A stretch of 64,000 bases of DNA, taken from assembly GCF_019186805.1 (NCBI RefSeq), contig NZ_CP066783.1, positions 4,167,501-4,231,500 on the forward strand, read 5' to 3'. Shown piece after piece: positions 1-9,313 of this stretch. The notes beneath the pieces are model-generated. The model made no database searches. It was given only the letters and a program-made list of their open reading frames with translations, and had not been told where the DNA came from. The stretch's first letter is position 1. Each line of letters begins with the position of its first letter. The DNA is from Comamonas fluminis (GTDB taxonomy: Bacteria > Pseudomonadota > Gammaproteobacteria > Burkholderiales > Burkholderiaceae_C). A program made the position numbers and the translations under genes.

Positions 1-60
1 AAGCCAGTCAAGCACAAAATTGGCGCCAATAAAGCCTGCACCACCAGTGACAAAAATCAT
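1..60 (-). CDS. rfbB: dTDP-glucose 4,6-dehydratase, N-terminal fragment
   Basis: Only the first 20 codons lie in the window; the gene runs off the left edge. The start reads MIFVTGGAGFIGANFVLDWL, with the Rossmann glycine motif TGGAGFIG that binds NAD in extended SDR enzymes. The sequence resembles the start of RfbB/RmlB, which converts dTDP-glucose to dTDP-4-keto-6-deoxyglucose in rhamnose synthesis. An AGGG-type ribosome binding site lies about 7 bases before the ATG. The call rests on 20 residues, so another sugar-nucleotide epimerase or dehydratase is possible. Confidence 0.7.
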   Translation of the reverse strand, partial: MIFVTGGAGFIGANFVLDWL

Positions 61-103
61 AAAGCTACCCTAGATATTAGAAAGAAACCCGCTTGATGCT
101 CAA

Positions 104-883
104 TCACGCTTTTTCCCAGCGCCTATGTGCAATGACCAGCAAGCCATCAAAGATAAGATTATTGATCAGCTGAAATGGTCTGGTCATACTCGGCGACATC
201 TTCCAGCCTGCACCGCCCGCCATGATGCACATGGGATCGGCCTTGCAATGCTCGGCAAGGTGCTGATACATGCGCTCCACGGCCCCAGCGATTGCGTAAG
301 TGCCGCCGCTGGTCAATGCGTCGCTGGTGTTCTTGGGGAAAAGCTTGACATCCCCTGTAGGCACATGAAGCCCTGCCGTTCCACCTTCAAGTGCACGCAG
401 CATGATGCCATGCCCAGGAATGATGAGACCGCCCAGAAAATAGCCATCCGCATCCAGGGCATCCACGGTCACCGCCGTACCCACCATCACCGTGATCAGG
501 GGACGCTGAGGTCCTTGTTGCAGCATATGGTGACGCGCGCCAATCATGGCAACCCAGCGATCTGCCCCCAAACGAGAAGGGTGGTCATAGCCATTGCTGA
601 CACCCGCCTCCTGCAAGGAGGGAACAACCCATTGCGGCTCAAAGTTCCAGCCGACCATCTGCTCGATCTGCTCATGTACCCGGCGCCTGGCGGTTTCCCC
701 TGCCACCACACAGCCCAGCATGCGCTCAGGTGCAGGCAAGCCCGCCCAGGCGCCTTCCGCCAGACGCTCAATATGCTCCAGGAATTCCGCTCCGTGAGCC
801 AGCAAGGCGGCCCCGGGCCTGTGATCTTCGTACATGGCCCACTTCAAACGAGTGTTGCCAATGTCTATGGCCAAAAATGTCAT
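104..883 (-). CDS. coaX: Type III pantothenate kinase
   Basis: This enzyme phosphorylates pantothenate, the first step of coenzyme A synthesis, in the cytoplasm. The ATG at 883 is chosen because it starts directly at the ASKHA-fold phosphate loop ([15 protein letters not shown]). A longer open frame reaches 961 but adds 26 residues with no family character. Other visible family signatures are [12 protein letters not shown] near residue 107, [12 protein letters not shown] near 133 and [15 protein letters not shown] near 148. At 259 residues it has the usual length for CoaX. It lies 43 bp upstream of rfbB on the same strand, so the two may be co-transcribed. Confidence 0.93.
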   Translation of the reverse strand: MTFLAIDIGNTRLKWAMYEDHRPGAALLAHGAEFLEHIERLAEGAWAGLPAPERMLGCVVAGETARRRVHEQIEQMVGWNFEPQWVVPSLQEAGVSNGYDHPSRLGADRWVAMIGARHHMLQQGPQRPLITVMVGTAVTVDALDADGYFLGGLIIPGHGIMLRALEGGTAGLHVPTGDVKLFPKNTSDALTSGGTYAIAGAVERMYQHLAEHCKADPMCIMAGGAGWKMSPSMTRPFQLINNLIFDGLLVIAHRRWEKA

Positions 884-1059
884 GCGGCGGATTATCAGTA
901 CTTTTGAGCACTGCGGGCCTTTCCTTGTCGCTTCCGGCATGGCATAGATGGAAATTGTCAAAAAACTGGCGCTGCAGCAATCCTTAACAGTCCGGGGCTC
1001 AATTAGCGTTACATTGTCCGAGTTCCATTCCGTCCATTCACACTTGAAGGAGTCAACAC

Positions 1060-1530
1060 ATGGGTTTGTTCAGCTTTATCAAAGAAGCCGGTGAAAAACT
1101 GTTTGGCGGTGGTGATGCCCACGCAGCCACCCCATCCGAGGACCTGAATGTCAAGGCCGCGCAAGCGATTGCCACCTACATCAACACCCAAAATCTGGGC
1201 GTTTCCGATCTGCAAGTGCAGTTTGACGGATCTCAAGGCAAGGTCACAGTGCAGGGCACAGCCCCCACACAGGCCGCCAAGGAAAAAGTCACACTGTGCT
1301 GCGGCAATGTGGCCAATGTGCAGTCGGTGGATAACCTGATGACGGTGACCAACCCTGAGCCAGAAGCCCAGTACCACGATGTGGTGCGTGGCGATACCTT
1401 GTCCGCCATTTCGAAGAAGTACTACGGCGATGCCAACAAGTACAACGCCATCTTCGAAGCCAACAAGCCCATGCTGACCAGCCCGGACAAAATCTACCCC
1501 GGCCAGAAGCTACGTATTCCGGCTCTGTAA
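1060..1530 (+). CDS. BON and LysM domain protein (YgaU/Kbp-like)
   Basis: The 156-residue protein has an N-terminal amphipathic segment ([17 protein letters not shown]), a BON domain at about residues 25-90 and a C-terminal LysM domain at about 105-155 ([24 protein letters not shown]). This layout matches E. coli YgaU/Kbp, a small potassium-binding protein. No signal peptide is visible, so it is probably cytoplasmic. A clear GAAGGAG ribosome binding site precedes the ATG, and a strong terminator follows, so it is probably a single-gene transcript. The family call is firm. Potassium binding is inferred from E. coli. Confidence 0.88.
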   Translation: MGLFSFIKEAGEKLFGGGDAHAATPSEDLNVKAAQAIATYINTQNLGVSDLQVQFDGSQGKVTVQGTAPTQAAKEKVTLCCGNVANVQSVDNLMTVTNPEPEAQYHDVVRGDTLSAISKKYYGDANKYNAIFEANKPMLTSPDKIYPGQKLRIPAL

Positions 1531-1546
1531 AAGAGCCTTGCTAGAG

Positions 1547-1573
1547 AAAAGCGCTCATCCGAGCGCTTTTTCT
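1547..1573 (+). terminator. Intrinsic terminator after the LysM gene
   Basis: AAAAGCGCTC and GAGCGCTTTT pair across a four-base loop, followed by a T-rich run. It lies 17 bases past the LysM stop and separates that gene from galE. Confidence 0.85.
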
Positions 1574-1596
1574 ATTGATAGCCCACTAAACTCACG

Positions 1597-2622
1597 ATGA
1601 TGAAAACCTTGCTCACAGGCGGCGCCGGTTATATCGGCAGCCATACCGCCATCGAACTGATTCGCCATGGCCGTGGGGTCGTGATTTTTGACAACTTCAG
1701 CAACAGCCACCCCGAAGCTGTGCAGCGTGTGGAACGCATCACTGGTCGCACCATCCCTGTGATTCAGGGCGATGTGCGCGATCAGCAAGCACTGGAATCC
1801 GCACTGGAACAGCACCGCATTGACAGCGTGGTGCACTTTGCGGGCAAGAAGGCCGTAGGCGAATCCGTCGCACAGCCCGTGGACTACTACGACAACAACG
1901 TCAACGGCACCTTGGTACTGCTGCGTGCCATGAAGAACAAAGGTGTGAGCAAGCTCGTCTTCAGCTCCTCGGCCACCGTCTATGGCTCCCCTCAATACCT
2001 GCCGCTGGACGAGAAGCACCCCACGTCGGTGACGAATCCTTATGGCCGCAGCAAGCTCATGGTCGAAGAGATCCTGACCGACCTCTACCACTCCGATCCT
2101 CAATGGTCACTGGCCGTGCTGCGCTACTTCAACCCTATCGGCGCCCATGAAAGCGGCCTGATTGGCGAAGACCCCTCCGACATTCCCAACAACCTGCTGC
2201 CCTATATTGCGCAAGTGGCTGTAGGTCGCCGCGAGCAGTTGCAGATCTTTGGCGGCGACTATGAGACCATCGACGGCACAGGCGTGCGCGACTACATCCA
2301 CGTCGTCGATCTGGCTCGTGGCCACGTCAAGGCACTGGAAAAGCTAGCAAACCTCGCCAAACCTGAGCTGCTGACAGTGAACCTGGGAACGGGCAATGGC
2401 TACAGCGTGCTGGAAGTGCTGCATGCCTTTGAGAAAGCCTGTGGCAAGACCTTGCCTTACGCCATCGCGGACCGCCGCCCTGGCGATGTAGCCAGCTGCT
2501 ACGCCAATCCCAGCCATGCACTGCAAACACTAGGCTGGCAAGCCCAGCACAGTCTGGACGAGATGTGCGCCGACACCTGGCGCTGGCAAAGCCAGAATCC
2601 CAATGGCTACCGCCAGAGCTAA
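1597..2622 (+). CDS. galE: UDP-glucose 4-epimerase
   Basis: GalE interconverts UDP-glucose and UDP-galactose and supplies galactose for surface polysaccharides. The 341-residue protein is full length. It has the NAD-binding TGGAGYIGSHT motif at residues 6-16, the catalytic serine region FSSSATVYG near 122 and the YGRSKLMVEE motif with the YxxxK pair near 147. The substrate-binding region RYFNPIGAHESG is also present. Further sugar and heptose genes (rfbB, gmhB) lie nearby, but galE has its own transcription unit after the preceding terminator. Confidence 0.96.
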   Translation: MMKTLLTGGAGYIGSHTAIELIRHGRGVVIFDNFSNSHPEAVQRVERITGRTIPVIQGDVRDQQALESALEQHRIDSVVHFAGKKAVGESVAQPVDYYDNNVNGTLVLLRAMKNKGVSKLVFSSSATVYGSPQYLPLDEKHPTSVTNPYGRSKLMVEEILTDLYHSDPQWSLAVLRYFNPIGAHESGLIGEDPSDIPNNLLPYIAQVAVGRREQLQIFGGDYETIDGTGVRDYIHVVDLARGHVKALEKLANLAKPELLTVNLGTGNGYSVLEVLHAFEKACGKTLPYAIADRRPGDVASCYANPSHALQTLGWQAQHSLDEMCADTWRWQSQNPNGYRQS

Positions 2623-2643
2623 ACTGGCTTCTGCCCTGACGTC

Positions 2644-3063
2644 TTACTGATTCCAGGGCAGACCACGTTTGCGCCAGCCGCCTGTCTGGCCACGCTGGCC
2701 TTCGGCATTCACGTCGCCTTCAAAGCCTTCCAAGATGTTGTAGGCCTCCATACCAAGGCCTGCCGCACGCTGTGCAGCCACCACGGAGCGCACGCCACTG
2801 CGGCACAGCAGCACCGCCTTCTGCCCCTGGGGCACGGCGGCGCGCAGCTGGGCGTCAAAGTCGGCGTTCATAGCCATTCCCGGCCACTGCTTCCAGGCCA
2901 CGGGCACAGCGCCAGGCACTTTGCCGACCCATTCACGTTCGGCATCGGTACGCACATCGACGAGAACGGCCTCGCCACCCTGCACCCACTGCCAGGCCAG
3001 TTCTGCGGAAATATTGCCGGCATAGCCCTCAGCAGGCTCAATGGTGTTGCTTGTCTGGTTCAT
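2644..3063 (-). CDS. Rhodanese-like domain protein
   Basis: A single rhodanese domain of 139 residues with the active-site loop LLCRSGVRS near residue 86 and the N-terminal VLVDVRTDAEREWVG segment. Such proteins move sulfane sulfur through the loop cysteine, here present. I chose the ATG at 3063 because AAGGA lies 7 bases upstream. A start at 3096 would overlap the stop of the next upstream gene by 4 bases and would add 11 residues of low-complexity sequence. Translational coupling from that start cannot be excluded. The physiological acceptor is unknown. Confidence 0.88.
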   Translation of the reverse strand: MNQTSNTIEPAEGYAGNISAELAWQWVQGGEAVLVDVRTDAEREWVGKVPGAVPVAWKQWPGMAMNADFDAQLRAAVPQGQKAVLLCRSGVRSVVAAQRAAGLGMEAYNILEGFEGDVNAEGQRGQTGGWRKRGLPWNQ

Positions 3064-3092
3064 GGTCTGTCCTTGGTCTTGTCCTGGCCGCA

Positions 3093-4064
3093 TCACTCCC
3101 AGCTGGGCAGCGGCCTGTCTCTGAGTGTCTGGCGCAGTGATTTCCAGCCGGGCAGCACCTGCGCCACCACCGCCCAGAACTGCGCACTATGGTCCATGTG
3201 ATGCAGATGTGCCAGCTCATGCACCACCACATAATCGATGATGAATGGCGTGTGCTGCATCAGCCGCCAGTTCAGGCGAATGATGCCTGCGCTGCTGGCA
3301 CTGCCCCAGCGGGTGTTGGCACTGCTCAGGCGCAGCGCATTCCAGCGCACCCCCATCTGCGGCGCAAAGTGCAGCATGCGGGCGGTGAAATGGGTTCTGG
3401 CTTCACGCAGTATCCAGGCCTGCACTGCCGCACGCACCTGAACAGGCGGCGCGCCTGAGGGCAGCGGCAAATGCAGGTGCTGCGCACCATCGGCACCCTG
3501 CTCTCTGTGGGTCTGCCTTGTGCGTACCGGCTGATCCTCGCCACCGGTCAGGCACAGACGCATGGGCTGCCCCAGATAGTCCAGCGTGCCGCCCTCGCCC
3601 CAGTGAATACGAGCCTCTTCCTTGATTTGCTGACGCTGTCCGGCCTCTTGCAGCTTGCGCACAATCCAGCTGGACTTGGTCTGCAGCGCTGCTTCAATCT
3701 CGGTCATGCCAACCCAGCGCGGCGCCGTGACATCCAGACCGTGCGAGCTGACGGAAAAACCAATGCTGCGGCGGGCTGAGCGGCGCAGCAGATAGGCCAC
3801 ATGCCGCCCTTGCAACTGCACATCATGACTGGCCTGGGGGTGGGCCAGCAGCAAGCCCGGCTGCGCCATTAAATGGATAGCAACCTCCGCCTGTAAATCC
3901 TGGGCTTGACTCGTATTTTCCTCAAAATCCAGATCAGCCTGAGGCGGCGATTGCACGGATGGCATCCTGGCACGACGGCGCGGAATCAGCTGGCCCTGAG
4001 AGTCTTCCACCACGGGCGGCACCAGCCACTGCCAGACCTGTTGCAAGGAGTCATCCGTGGGCAT
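3093..4064 (-). CDS. YgjP-like (DUF45) zinc metallopeptidase
   Basis: The C-terminal half has the YgjP/M48-like metallopeptidase signature, with HELAH followed by HHMDHSAQFW near residue 285. This provides the HExxH zinc ligands and a downstream histidine. The preceding segment LRLSSANTRWGSASSAGIIRLNWRL is typical of the DUF45 family. The first 90 residues are poorly conserved and glutamine-rich. No signal peptide or membrane segment is seen, so it is probably cytosolic. It overlaps or nearly abuts the rhodanese gene downstream and follows plsC by about 18 bp, so it is probably in one operon with gmhB and plsC. Its substrate is unknown. Confidence 0.85.
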   Translation of the reverse strand: MPTDDSLQQVWQWLVPPVVEDSQGQLIPRRRARMPSVQSPPQADLDFEENTSQAQDLQAEVAIHLMAQPGLLLAHPQASHDVQLQGRHVAYLLRRSARRSIGFSVSSHGLDVTAPRWVGMTEIEAALQTKSSWIVRKLQEAGQRQQIKEEARIHWGEGGTLDYLGQPMRLCLTGGEDQPVRTRQTHREQGADGAQHLHLPLPSGAPPVQVRAAVQAWILREARTHFTARMLHFAPQMGVRWNALRLSSANTRWGSASSAGIIRLNWRLMQHTPFIIDYVVVHELAHLHHMDHSAQFWAVVAQVLPGWKSLRQTLRDRPLPSWE

Positions 4065-4081
4065 GGCGCTGCGGCTTTCGT

Positions 4082-4873
4082 TTACTGCTGATAAGCCTCG
4101 GGGTCCAGGCGGCGCATTTCAGACTCGATCCAGGCCTCCACCTCGACCATCAGTTCATCATGCTTGCGGCCTTCTGTGGGAATCGGCTTGCCGATGGAGA
4201 CATCCACCACACCGGGCTTTTTGATGAAGGCCTTGCGCGGCCAGCACTTGGCCGATGTCACGGCGATAGGCACCACGGGTGCGCCCGCCATGATGGCCAG
4301 ACGGGTGGCGCCCGTCTTGTATTCGCCCACCTGGCCACGATCAATACGCGTGCCTTCGGGGAACATGATGACCCAGATACCTTGGTCCAGCAGGCGCTTG
4401 CCCTGCTCCACCACTTTATGGAAGGCACGCGAGCGCTGGGCGCGGTCGATGTGAATCATGTCCAGCGCGCCAATTGACCAGCCAAAGAATGGAACCTTGA
4501 GCAGTTCCTTCTTGAACACATAGGCCAGCGGGCGCGGCATGATGGCGGGCATCAGAAAGGTTTCATAGGTGGACTGGTGCTTGACCAGCAGCACCACACC
4601 CTGGTTGCTGTCAGTGGGCAGATTTTCCATGCCCTGCACGCGGTAGCGCACGCCCATGATGACACCCGCGCTGTCCACCGACAGCTTGAGCCATGCGCGT
4701 GCCACGCGGTATGCCTTGTCCGATGAGCGACTGACCCACTTGGTCAGCAGCAGCACAAGAGTGTAGGGAATCACAGTAACAGCCATCCACAGCATGTGGA
4801 GGACGGAGCGAATCAGGGCCATGAGAGCAATCAGTGTCAGTGCCCTGGCTCCTTCATACAGGCGCCAAAGCAT
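4082..4873 (-). CDS. plsC: 1-acyl-sn-glycerol-3-phosphate acyltransferase
   Basis: PlsC adds the second acyl chain to lysophosphatidic acid at the inner membrane. The 263-residue protein begins with a hydrophobic stretch (ALIRSVLHMLWMAVTVIPYTLVLLL) that should anchor it. The acyltransferase HX4D block appears as KHQSTYET, with Glu in place of Asp; I believe this is common in betaproteobacterial homologues. The second block FPEGTR is near residue 172. It sits between gmhB and a YgjP-like peptidase on the same strand. Confidence 0.92.
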   Translation of the reverse strand: MLWRLYEGARALTLIALMALIRSVLHMLWMAVTVIPYTLVLLLTKWVSRSSDKAYRVARAWLKLSVDSAGVIMGVRYRVQGMENLPTDSNQGVVLLVKHQSTYETFLMPAIMPRPLAYVFKKELLKVPFFGWSIGALDMIHIDRAQRSRAFHKVVEQGKRLLDQGIWVIMFPEGTRIDRGQVGEYKTGATRLAIMAGAPVVPIAVTSAKCWPRKAFIKKPGVVDVSIGKPIPTEGRKHDELMVEVEAWIESEMRRLDPEAYQQ

Positions 4874-4949
4874 AAAAAGTCAGCAAGAAACATAGCAGCT
4901 AGCGCTGAATTTTCAAGCGGTTGAAGCTATTTTTACTTGAAATCCGGAA

Positions 4950-5549
4950 TCAATGCGAGAGGGGCGGTTCCTTGGGCAGCCCCTCGGACGTCTGCACCAC
5001 CTCATCTTCTCCCAGTGGCAACAGCACATGGACCACGGCCTGCAGGTCGGCAAAACGCTCGCTCCCCTCGGGCAAGGCATCGGTGCTGCAGCTGTCCGGC
5101 CTTCCGGTGGACTCTACATACATCAGGTGCGCGCCCAGTGCCTGCCCTGCCTGCAAGTGCTCCACACCACTGCCAATAGCCCAGATTTCATGGCCTTCGG
5201 CGCCATAGCGCTCTGCCACTTGCTGGAACAAGGCTGGATGGGGCTTGCGGCAGCTGCAATCTTCATCCGGCGCGTGGGGGCAGAAAAACACGGCCTCCAC
5301 ACGCCCACCCGCGGCGGCCAGCTCCCGATGCATCTTGGCATGCACGGCATTGAGCTCAATCACATCAAACAGACCGCGCCCCAGCCCGGGCTGATTGGTC
5401 ACCACCACCACATGCCAACCCGCACGATTGAGGCGAGACACCGCCTCCAGCGCGCCAGGGACAGCCACCCACTCATCAGGACGACCGATAAATCCCTGAG
5501 CACCCCAGCGGTTCAGGGTGCCATCACGGTCAAGAATTGCAATCTTCAT
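4950..5549 (-). CDS. gmhB: D-glycero-beta-D-manno-heptose 1,7-bisphosphate 7-phosphatase
   Basis: GmhB removes the 7-phosphate from heptose bisphosphate in the ADP-heptose pathway for LPS core. The HAD catalytic motif ILDRDGTLN lies at residues 4-12. VVVTNQPGLGRG gives motif II, and the structural zinc cysteine set CPHAPDEDCSCRKP is near residue 105, typical of GmhB. The ATG at 5549 places the HAD motif at the N terminus; an upstream in-frame start at 5600 would fall inside the terminator of the upstream gene fabB. At 199 residues it is normal length. The plsC gene follows on the same strand. Confidence 0.92.
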   Translation of the reverse strand: MKIAILDRDGTLNRWGAQGFIGRPDEWVAVPGALEAVSRLNRAGWHVVVVTNQPGLGRGLFDVIELNAVHAKMHRELAAAGGRVEAVFFCPHAPDEDCSCRKPHPALFQQVAERYGAEGHEIWAIGSGVEHLQAGQALGAHLMYVESTGRPDSCSTDALPEGSERFADLQAVVHVLLPLGEDEVVQTSEGLPKEPPLSH

Positions 5550-5572
5550 GGAGGTGATGCATGTGCATGACA

Positions 5573-5607
5573 GAAAAAAGCCCGCCGACCAAACGGCCAA
5601 GCGGGCT
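5573..5607 (-). terminator. Intrinsic terminator after fabB
   Basis: On the minus strand AGCCCGC and GCGGGCT form the stem around a 15-base loop, followed by a run of six T. It separates the fabA-fabB unit from gmhB and rules out a gmhB start at 5600. Confidence 0.8.
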
Positions 5608-5627
5608 GGCTTGCTCTGAGCGTGAGC

Positions 5628-6851
5628 TTATTGGCCTTCCCAGCGCTTGAGCACCAGAGAGGCATTCGTACCACCAAAGCCAAAGCTGTTGGACAGCACC
5701 GTCTTCAGATCGGCATCACGGGTCTTGGTGACCAGAGGCATATCGCCCAGCAGCGGATCGGGCGTCTCGACGTTGGCCGAGCCAGCGATGAAACCCTTGT
5801 TCAGCATGATCAGGCAGTAAATCGCTTCCTGCACACCAGTGGCGCCCAGCGAGTGGCCGGTCAGCGACTTGGTGGACGAGAACGGAGGCACCTTGTCACC
5901 AAACAGCTCGCGCATGGCGCGCACTTCCTGCATATCGCCCACGGGGGTCGAAGTGCCGTGCGTGTTGATGTAGTCGATGGGGGCGTCAATGGTTTCCATG
6001 GCCTGCTTCATGCAGGCAATGGCGCCGTCACCCGAAGGGGCCACCATGTCTTCACCGTCGCTGGTGGCGCCAAAGCCCACCACTTCGGCCAGGATGTTGG
6101 CACCGCGCGCCAGGGCATGCTCCAGGCTTTCCAGCACCACGGCACCGCCGCCGCCAGCGATCACAAAACCGTCGCGGTTGGCGTCGTAGGCGCGGGACGC
6201 TTTTTCAGGCGTCTCGTTGTACTTGCTGGACATGGCGCCCATGCCGTCAAACAGCAGCGACATGCCCCAGGACAGCTCTTCACCGCCGCCAGCAAACATC
6301 ACGTCCTGCATGCCCCAGGCGATTTGCTGAGCCGCAGCGCCAATGCAATGAGCCGAGGTGGAGCAAGCCGAGGTGATGGAGTAGTTGATGCCCTTGACCT
6401 TGAAATTGGTCGCCAGGCACGCCGACACCGTGGAACTCATGCAGCGCGTGACCTGGTACGGTCCCACGCGGCGGATGCCCTTCTCGCGCAGCGTGTCCGC
6501 CGCTTCGATCTGGTTGGCTGGAGAGCCGCCGCCCGAACCCATGATCAGGCCGGTGCGCGGGTTGGACACCATCTCGGGCGTCAAACCCGCTTGCGCAATA
6601 GCGTCTTCCAGCGCGATCTGCGAATAAGCCGCAGCGTCGCCCATGAAGCGCAGCTGCTTGCGGTCAATACGCGCTTCGACATCGATCTCGGGAATGCCAG
6701 CCACCTGCGAGCGCATGCCCAGCTCGGTGAACTGGGGCATGGCCTTGATGCCGGTGCGGCTCTCGCGCAGCGAGGCCTCCACTGTGGCCAGATCGTTGCC
6801 GATGCACGAGACAATGCCCGCACCGGTGATGACTACCCGCTTCTTGCTCAT
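5628..6851 (-). CDS. fabB: 3-oxoacyl-ACP synthase I
   Basis: FabB elongates acyl-ACP and is needed with FabA for anaerobic-type unsaturated fatty acid synthesis. The 407-residue sequence begins [19 protein letters not shown]. It contains the catalytic triad: Cys in [11 protein letters not shown] near residue 163, His in [11 protein letters not shown] near 298, and His in [11 protein letters not shown] near 333. Length and motifs match FabB rather than FabF, as does the pairing with fabA. The start overlaps the fabA stop by 4 bases, so the two are translationally coupled. Confidence 0.95.
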   Translation of the reverse strand: MSKKRVVITGAGIVSCIGNDLATVEASLRESRTGIKAMPQFTELGMRSQVAGIPEIDVEARIDRKQLRFMGDAAAYSQIALEDAIAQAGLTPEMVSNPRTGLIMGSGGGSPANQIEAADTLREKGIRRVGPYQVTRCMSSTVSACLATNFKVKGINYSITSACSTSAHCIGAAAQQIAWGMQDVMFAGGGEELSWGMSLLFDGMGAMSSKYNETPEKASRAYDANRDGFVIAGGGGAVVLESLEHALARGANILAEVVGFGATSDGEDMVAPSGDGAIACMKQAMETIDAPIDYINTHGTSTPVGDMQEVRAMRELFGDKVPPFSSTKSLTGHSLGATGVQEAIYCLIMLNKGFIAGSANVETPDPLLGDMPLVTKTRDADLKTVLSNSFGFGGTNASLVLKRWEGQ

Positions 6852-7372
6852 GCTGCCGTTCCCTTGGCATCACCTTCGCGCAGAAAAAGGCCCACGCGCA
6901 GATCATTGGCCACGTAGATTTCCTTGCCATCGGCCAGCAGGCGTGCATCGCCAATGGCCATGTTCAGCTTGCGCTTGATAACTCGCTTGATATCAATTTC
7001 ATATGTCACGAGTTTGACGTCGGGGCCCACTTCACCGGTGAACTTGACTTCACCCGCACCCAGAGCGCGGCCACGGCCGGGCAGGCGCAGCCAGGTCAGG
7101 TAAAAACCGATCAACTGCCACATGGCGTCCAGGCCCAGGCAACCGGGCATGACGGGGTCGCCCTGGAAGTGGCAGTCAAAGAACCACAGATCAGGCTTGA
7201 CGTCCAGCTCGGCCACGATCTTGCCCAGGCCATGGGCGCCGCCGTCTTCGGAAATGTGCGTGATGCGATCAAACATCAGCATGGGTGGCAGGGGCAGACG
7301 GCCGCTATCGGCGCCAAACAGCTTGCCTTCACCAGAGGCGATCAGTTGTTCGTAGGAAAAAGATTCAGCCAT
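6848..7372 (-). CDS. fabA: 3-hydroxydecanoyl-ACP dehydratase/isomerase
   Basis: FabA dehydrates 3-hydroxydecanoyl-ACP and isomerises the product to cis-3-decenoyl-ACP, the branch point to unsaturated fatty acids. The 174-residue protein has the active-site histidine in [14 protein letters not shown] near residue 74 and the catalytic aspartate in LGLDAMWQL near 88. The gene is first in a two-gene operon with fabB. The 225 bases upstream, shared with the lnt 3' side, must hold the promoter, but I see no clear operator there. Confidence 0.96.
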   Translation of the reverse strand: MAESFSYEQLIASGEGKLFGADSGRLPLPPMLMFDRITHISEDGGAHGLGKIVAELDVKPDLWFFDCHFQGDPVMPGCLGLDAMWQLIGFYLTWLRLPGRGRALGAGEVKFTGEVGPDVKLVTYEIDIKRVIKRKLNMAIGDARLLADGKEIYVANDLRVGLFLREGDAKGTAA

Positions 7373-7597
7373 TTACTCAATTGCTCCACGGCAGCCCACA
7401 AGAGCTACCCGTTACTTTATATTTGGGGATCTGCAACTCGCACCCCAGCGGGGCGGTACAACCGGGCATTATCAAGGCTGACGCACATGGACAGCCCACA
7501 ATACCCATGATCAGGCCCAAAACTCTGCCACAAATACGGCAAACCCTGAGGCCTGCGCACTATTTTCCCGGTAGCTGACTACGCCATAGCCTGAACC

Positions 7598-9247
7598 TCA
7601 ACGCTGGCGCCCACGCAGCCAGGCCGCAGCACAGACCAGCAGGCACAGCAAGGTCAAAGGCACCAGCCCCAGCATATTCACCCAGCGCGCATAAGGCGTC
7701 ATGGCCTCGCGGCCCTGAACATGGCCAGAGAGCACGGCCCGCTCAAAAGGTGCCAGTGCGCTGACGACCTGGGCCTTGTGGTCAATCATCACGGTTGCTC
7801 CAGTATTGGTAGCGCGCAGCATAGGCCGTTCAAACTCCAGCGCCCGCATACGGCTGATATTCAGATGCTGGTCAATGGCCACGGAATCGCCAAACCAGCC
7901 AATATTGCTCAGATTCACCAGCACCGTGGGTGCGGTGGCGGCATTGCCAAAGTGCGCTGCAAGCTCTTCACCAAACAAGTCTTCGTAGCAGATATTGGGC
8001 GACAGGCGCTCGCCAGCCCAGCTCATGGACGGCTGGCCCAGGTCGCCACGGTTGAAATCTCCCAGCGGGATGTTCATCAAATCGGTAAACCAGCGGAACA
8101 TGGGCGGAATGAACTCGCCAAACGGCACCAGGTGGTGTTTGTCGTACTGGTAGGGGCGGGTCTGACCGGGCTGCCAGCCTTCTACGGTATTGGTATAGCC
8201 CTCATCCAGATTGCCCAGTGGGATACCCACCAGCGCTGCCTGCTTGCCGCCTTCCTGCACAAAGGGCTGGCGCACAAAGTCCAGATACTCCTCAGGCAGT
8301 TGCTGGGGCAGCAGGGGAATGGCGGTCTCGGGCGCTACAACCAGCTGTGCCTTAGAGTCATGCAACTGCTGGGCATACCAGCGCAAGGCGACAACAACGC
8401 CAGAGCCCAGTTCAAATTTTTCATCTTGCGGAATATTGCCCTGCAGCAACTCCACACTCATACCCGGCTGCGCCGTAGGTGCCTGCAGGCTTTCACTGCG
8501 TGCCCACCACAGCCCGCCCCAGACCAGCAGCAATGCAGCAATGCTTGCCAAGGCCGGCTTGAAATTCAGCAAAGGCTGCTGCGCCTGCTTGCGCACCAGC
8601 CCTCGCACCAAGAGCAGCGCCAGCCAGGCGGCCATCCACGCAGCCACAAAGCCTGCGCCATACACACCAACCCAGCGCGGCAGCACGGACAGCGGGCCTT
8701 CCACATGGGCATAGCCCGATGCACCCCAGGGAAAACCGGTCCACAACCAGCCACGCGCCAGCTCAGCCAAAGTCCATAGCGCAGCAAAAACAATAGCAAG
8801 ATGTCTGCTAGATACCTTGACTAGGCGCTTAAAACACCAAGAAACTATCGCGTAGTAGCTACCCAGAAATGCCGCCAGCGCCAGCACCGCAGCCACCGCC
8901 AGCGGCGCAGCCAACCCACCATAGGTGTGCATGGAAATAAACAGCCACCAGAACGTTGCTACCAGCCATGCCGTGGCAAAAGCCCAGCCGCGCAGTGCAG
9001 CCCGGCCCGCGCTGGGCGCCTGCAGCAAGGCATAGACCAGCACAGCCTGCGACAGAATCTGCAGCCACCACAGCGGACGGCCATAGCCGCCAATCATGCT
9101 CAGCCAGCCATCACCCTGCCCGCGCGCCCAGGGCCAGGCCAGCGAAAAGGCCTGCAATGCGCCTGCAATCACCAGCACCAGCGCACCCAGCCAGCCCTGA
9201 AGTCTGGAAGATGGTGAGTGGATAGGGGTTGGAGCAGTCTGGTTCAT
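7598..9247 (-). CDS. lnt: Apolipoprotein N-acyltransferase
   Basis: Lnt adds the third acyl chain to lipoproteins at the periplasmic face of the inner membrane. Several hydrophobic segments fill the first 230 residues. The nitrilase-like domain carries the catalytic triad: Glu in VAPETAIPLL, Lys in YDKHHLVPFGEFIP and Cys in SPNICYEDLFGEE. I chose the ATG at 9247. The upstream in-frame TTG at 9301 lies in the terminator hairpin of the corC transcript and so cannot be the start. A short AT-rich stretch near 8785-8835 resembles the dispersed intergenic repeat (see findings). corC lies upstream on the same strand. Confidence 0.94.
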   Translation of the reverse strand: MNQTAPTPIHSPSSRLQGWLGALVLVIAGALQAFSLAWPWARGQGDGWLSMIGGYGRPLWWLQILSQAVLVYALLQAPSAGRAALRGWAFATAWLVATFWWLFISMHTYGGLAAPLAVAAVLALAAFLGSYYAIVSWCFKRLVKVSSRHLAIVFAALWTLAELARGWLWTGFPWGASGYAHVEGPLSVLPRWVGVYGAGFVAAWMAAWLALLLVRGLVRKQAQQPLLNFKPALASIAALLLVWGGLWWARSESLQAPTAQPGMSVELLQGNIPQDEKFELGSGVVVALRWYAQQLHDSKAQLVVAPETAIPLLPQQLPEEYLDFVRQPFVQEGGKQAALVGIPLGNLDEGYTNTVEGWQPGQTRPYQYDKHHLVPFGEFIPPMFRWFTDLMNIPLGDFNRGDLGQPSMSWAGERLSPNICYEDLFGEELAAHFGNAATAPTVLVNLSNIGWFGDSVAIDQHLNISRMRALEFERPMLRATNTGATVMIDHKAQVVSALAPFERAVLSGHVQGREAMTPYARWVNMLGLVPLTLLCLLVCAAAWLRGRQR

Positions 9248-9264
9248 GGCAAAGGGCAAGGCAC

Positions 9265-9295
9265 TAACAAAACACCCAACCGAGGGGTTGGGTGT
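9265..9295 (-). terminator. Intrinsic terminator between corC and lnt
   Basis: A perfect 10-bp stem (ACACCCAACC/GGTTGGGTGT, 9272-9295) with a four-base loop is followed on the minus strand by TTTTGTTA. It should end or attenuate corC transcription 19 bases past its stop. lnt then needs its own promoter or read-through. Confidence 0.85.
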
Positions 9296-9313
9296 GTTCA
9301 AGCATACGGGATA

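Noticed and set aside
5622..6917. 431-residue frame opposite fabB.
   Set aside because: It mirrors fabB, whose catalytic residues are all present.
9248..9301. TTG start of lnt at 9301.
   Set aside because: The extension lies within a strong terminator hairpin; ATG at 9247 is better.
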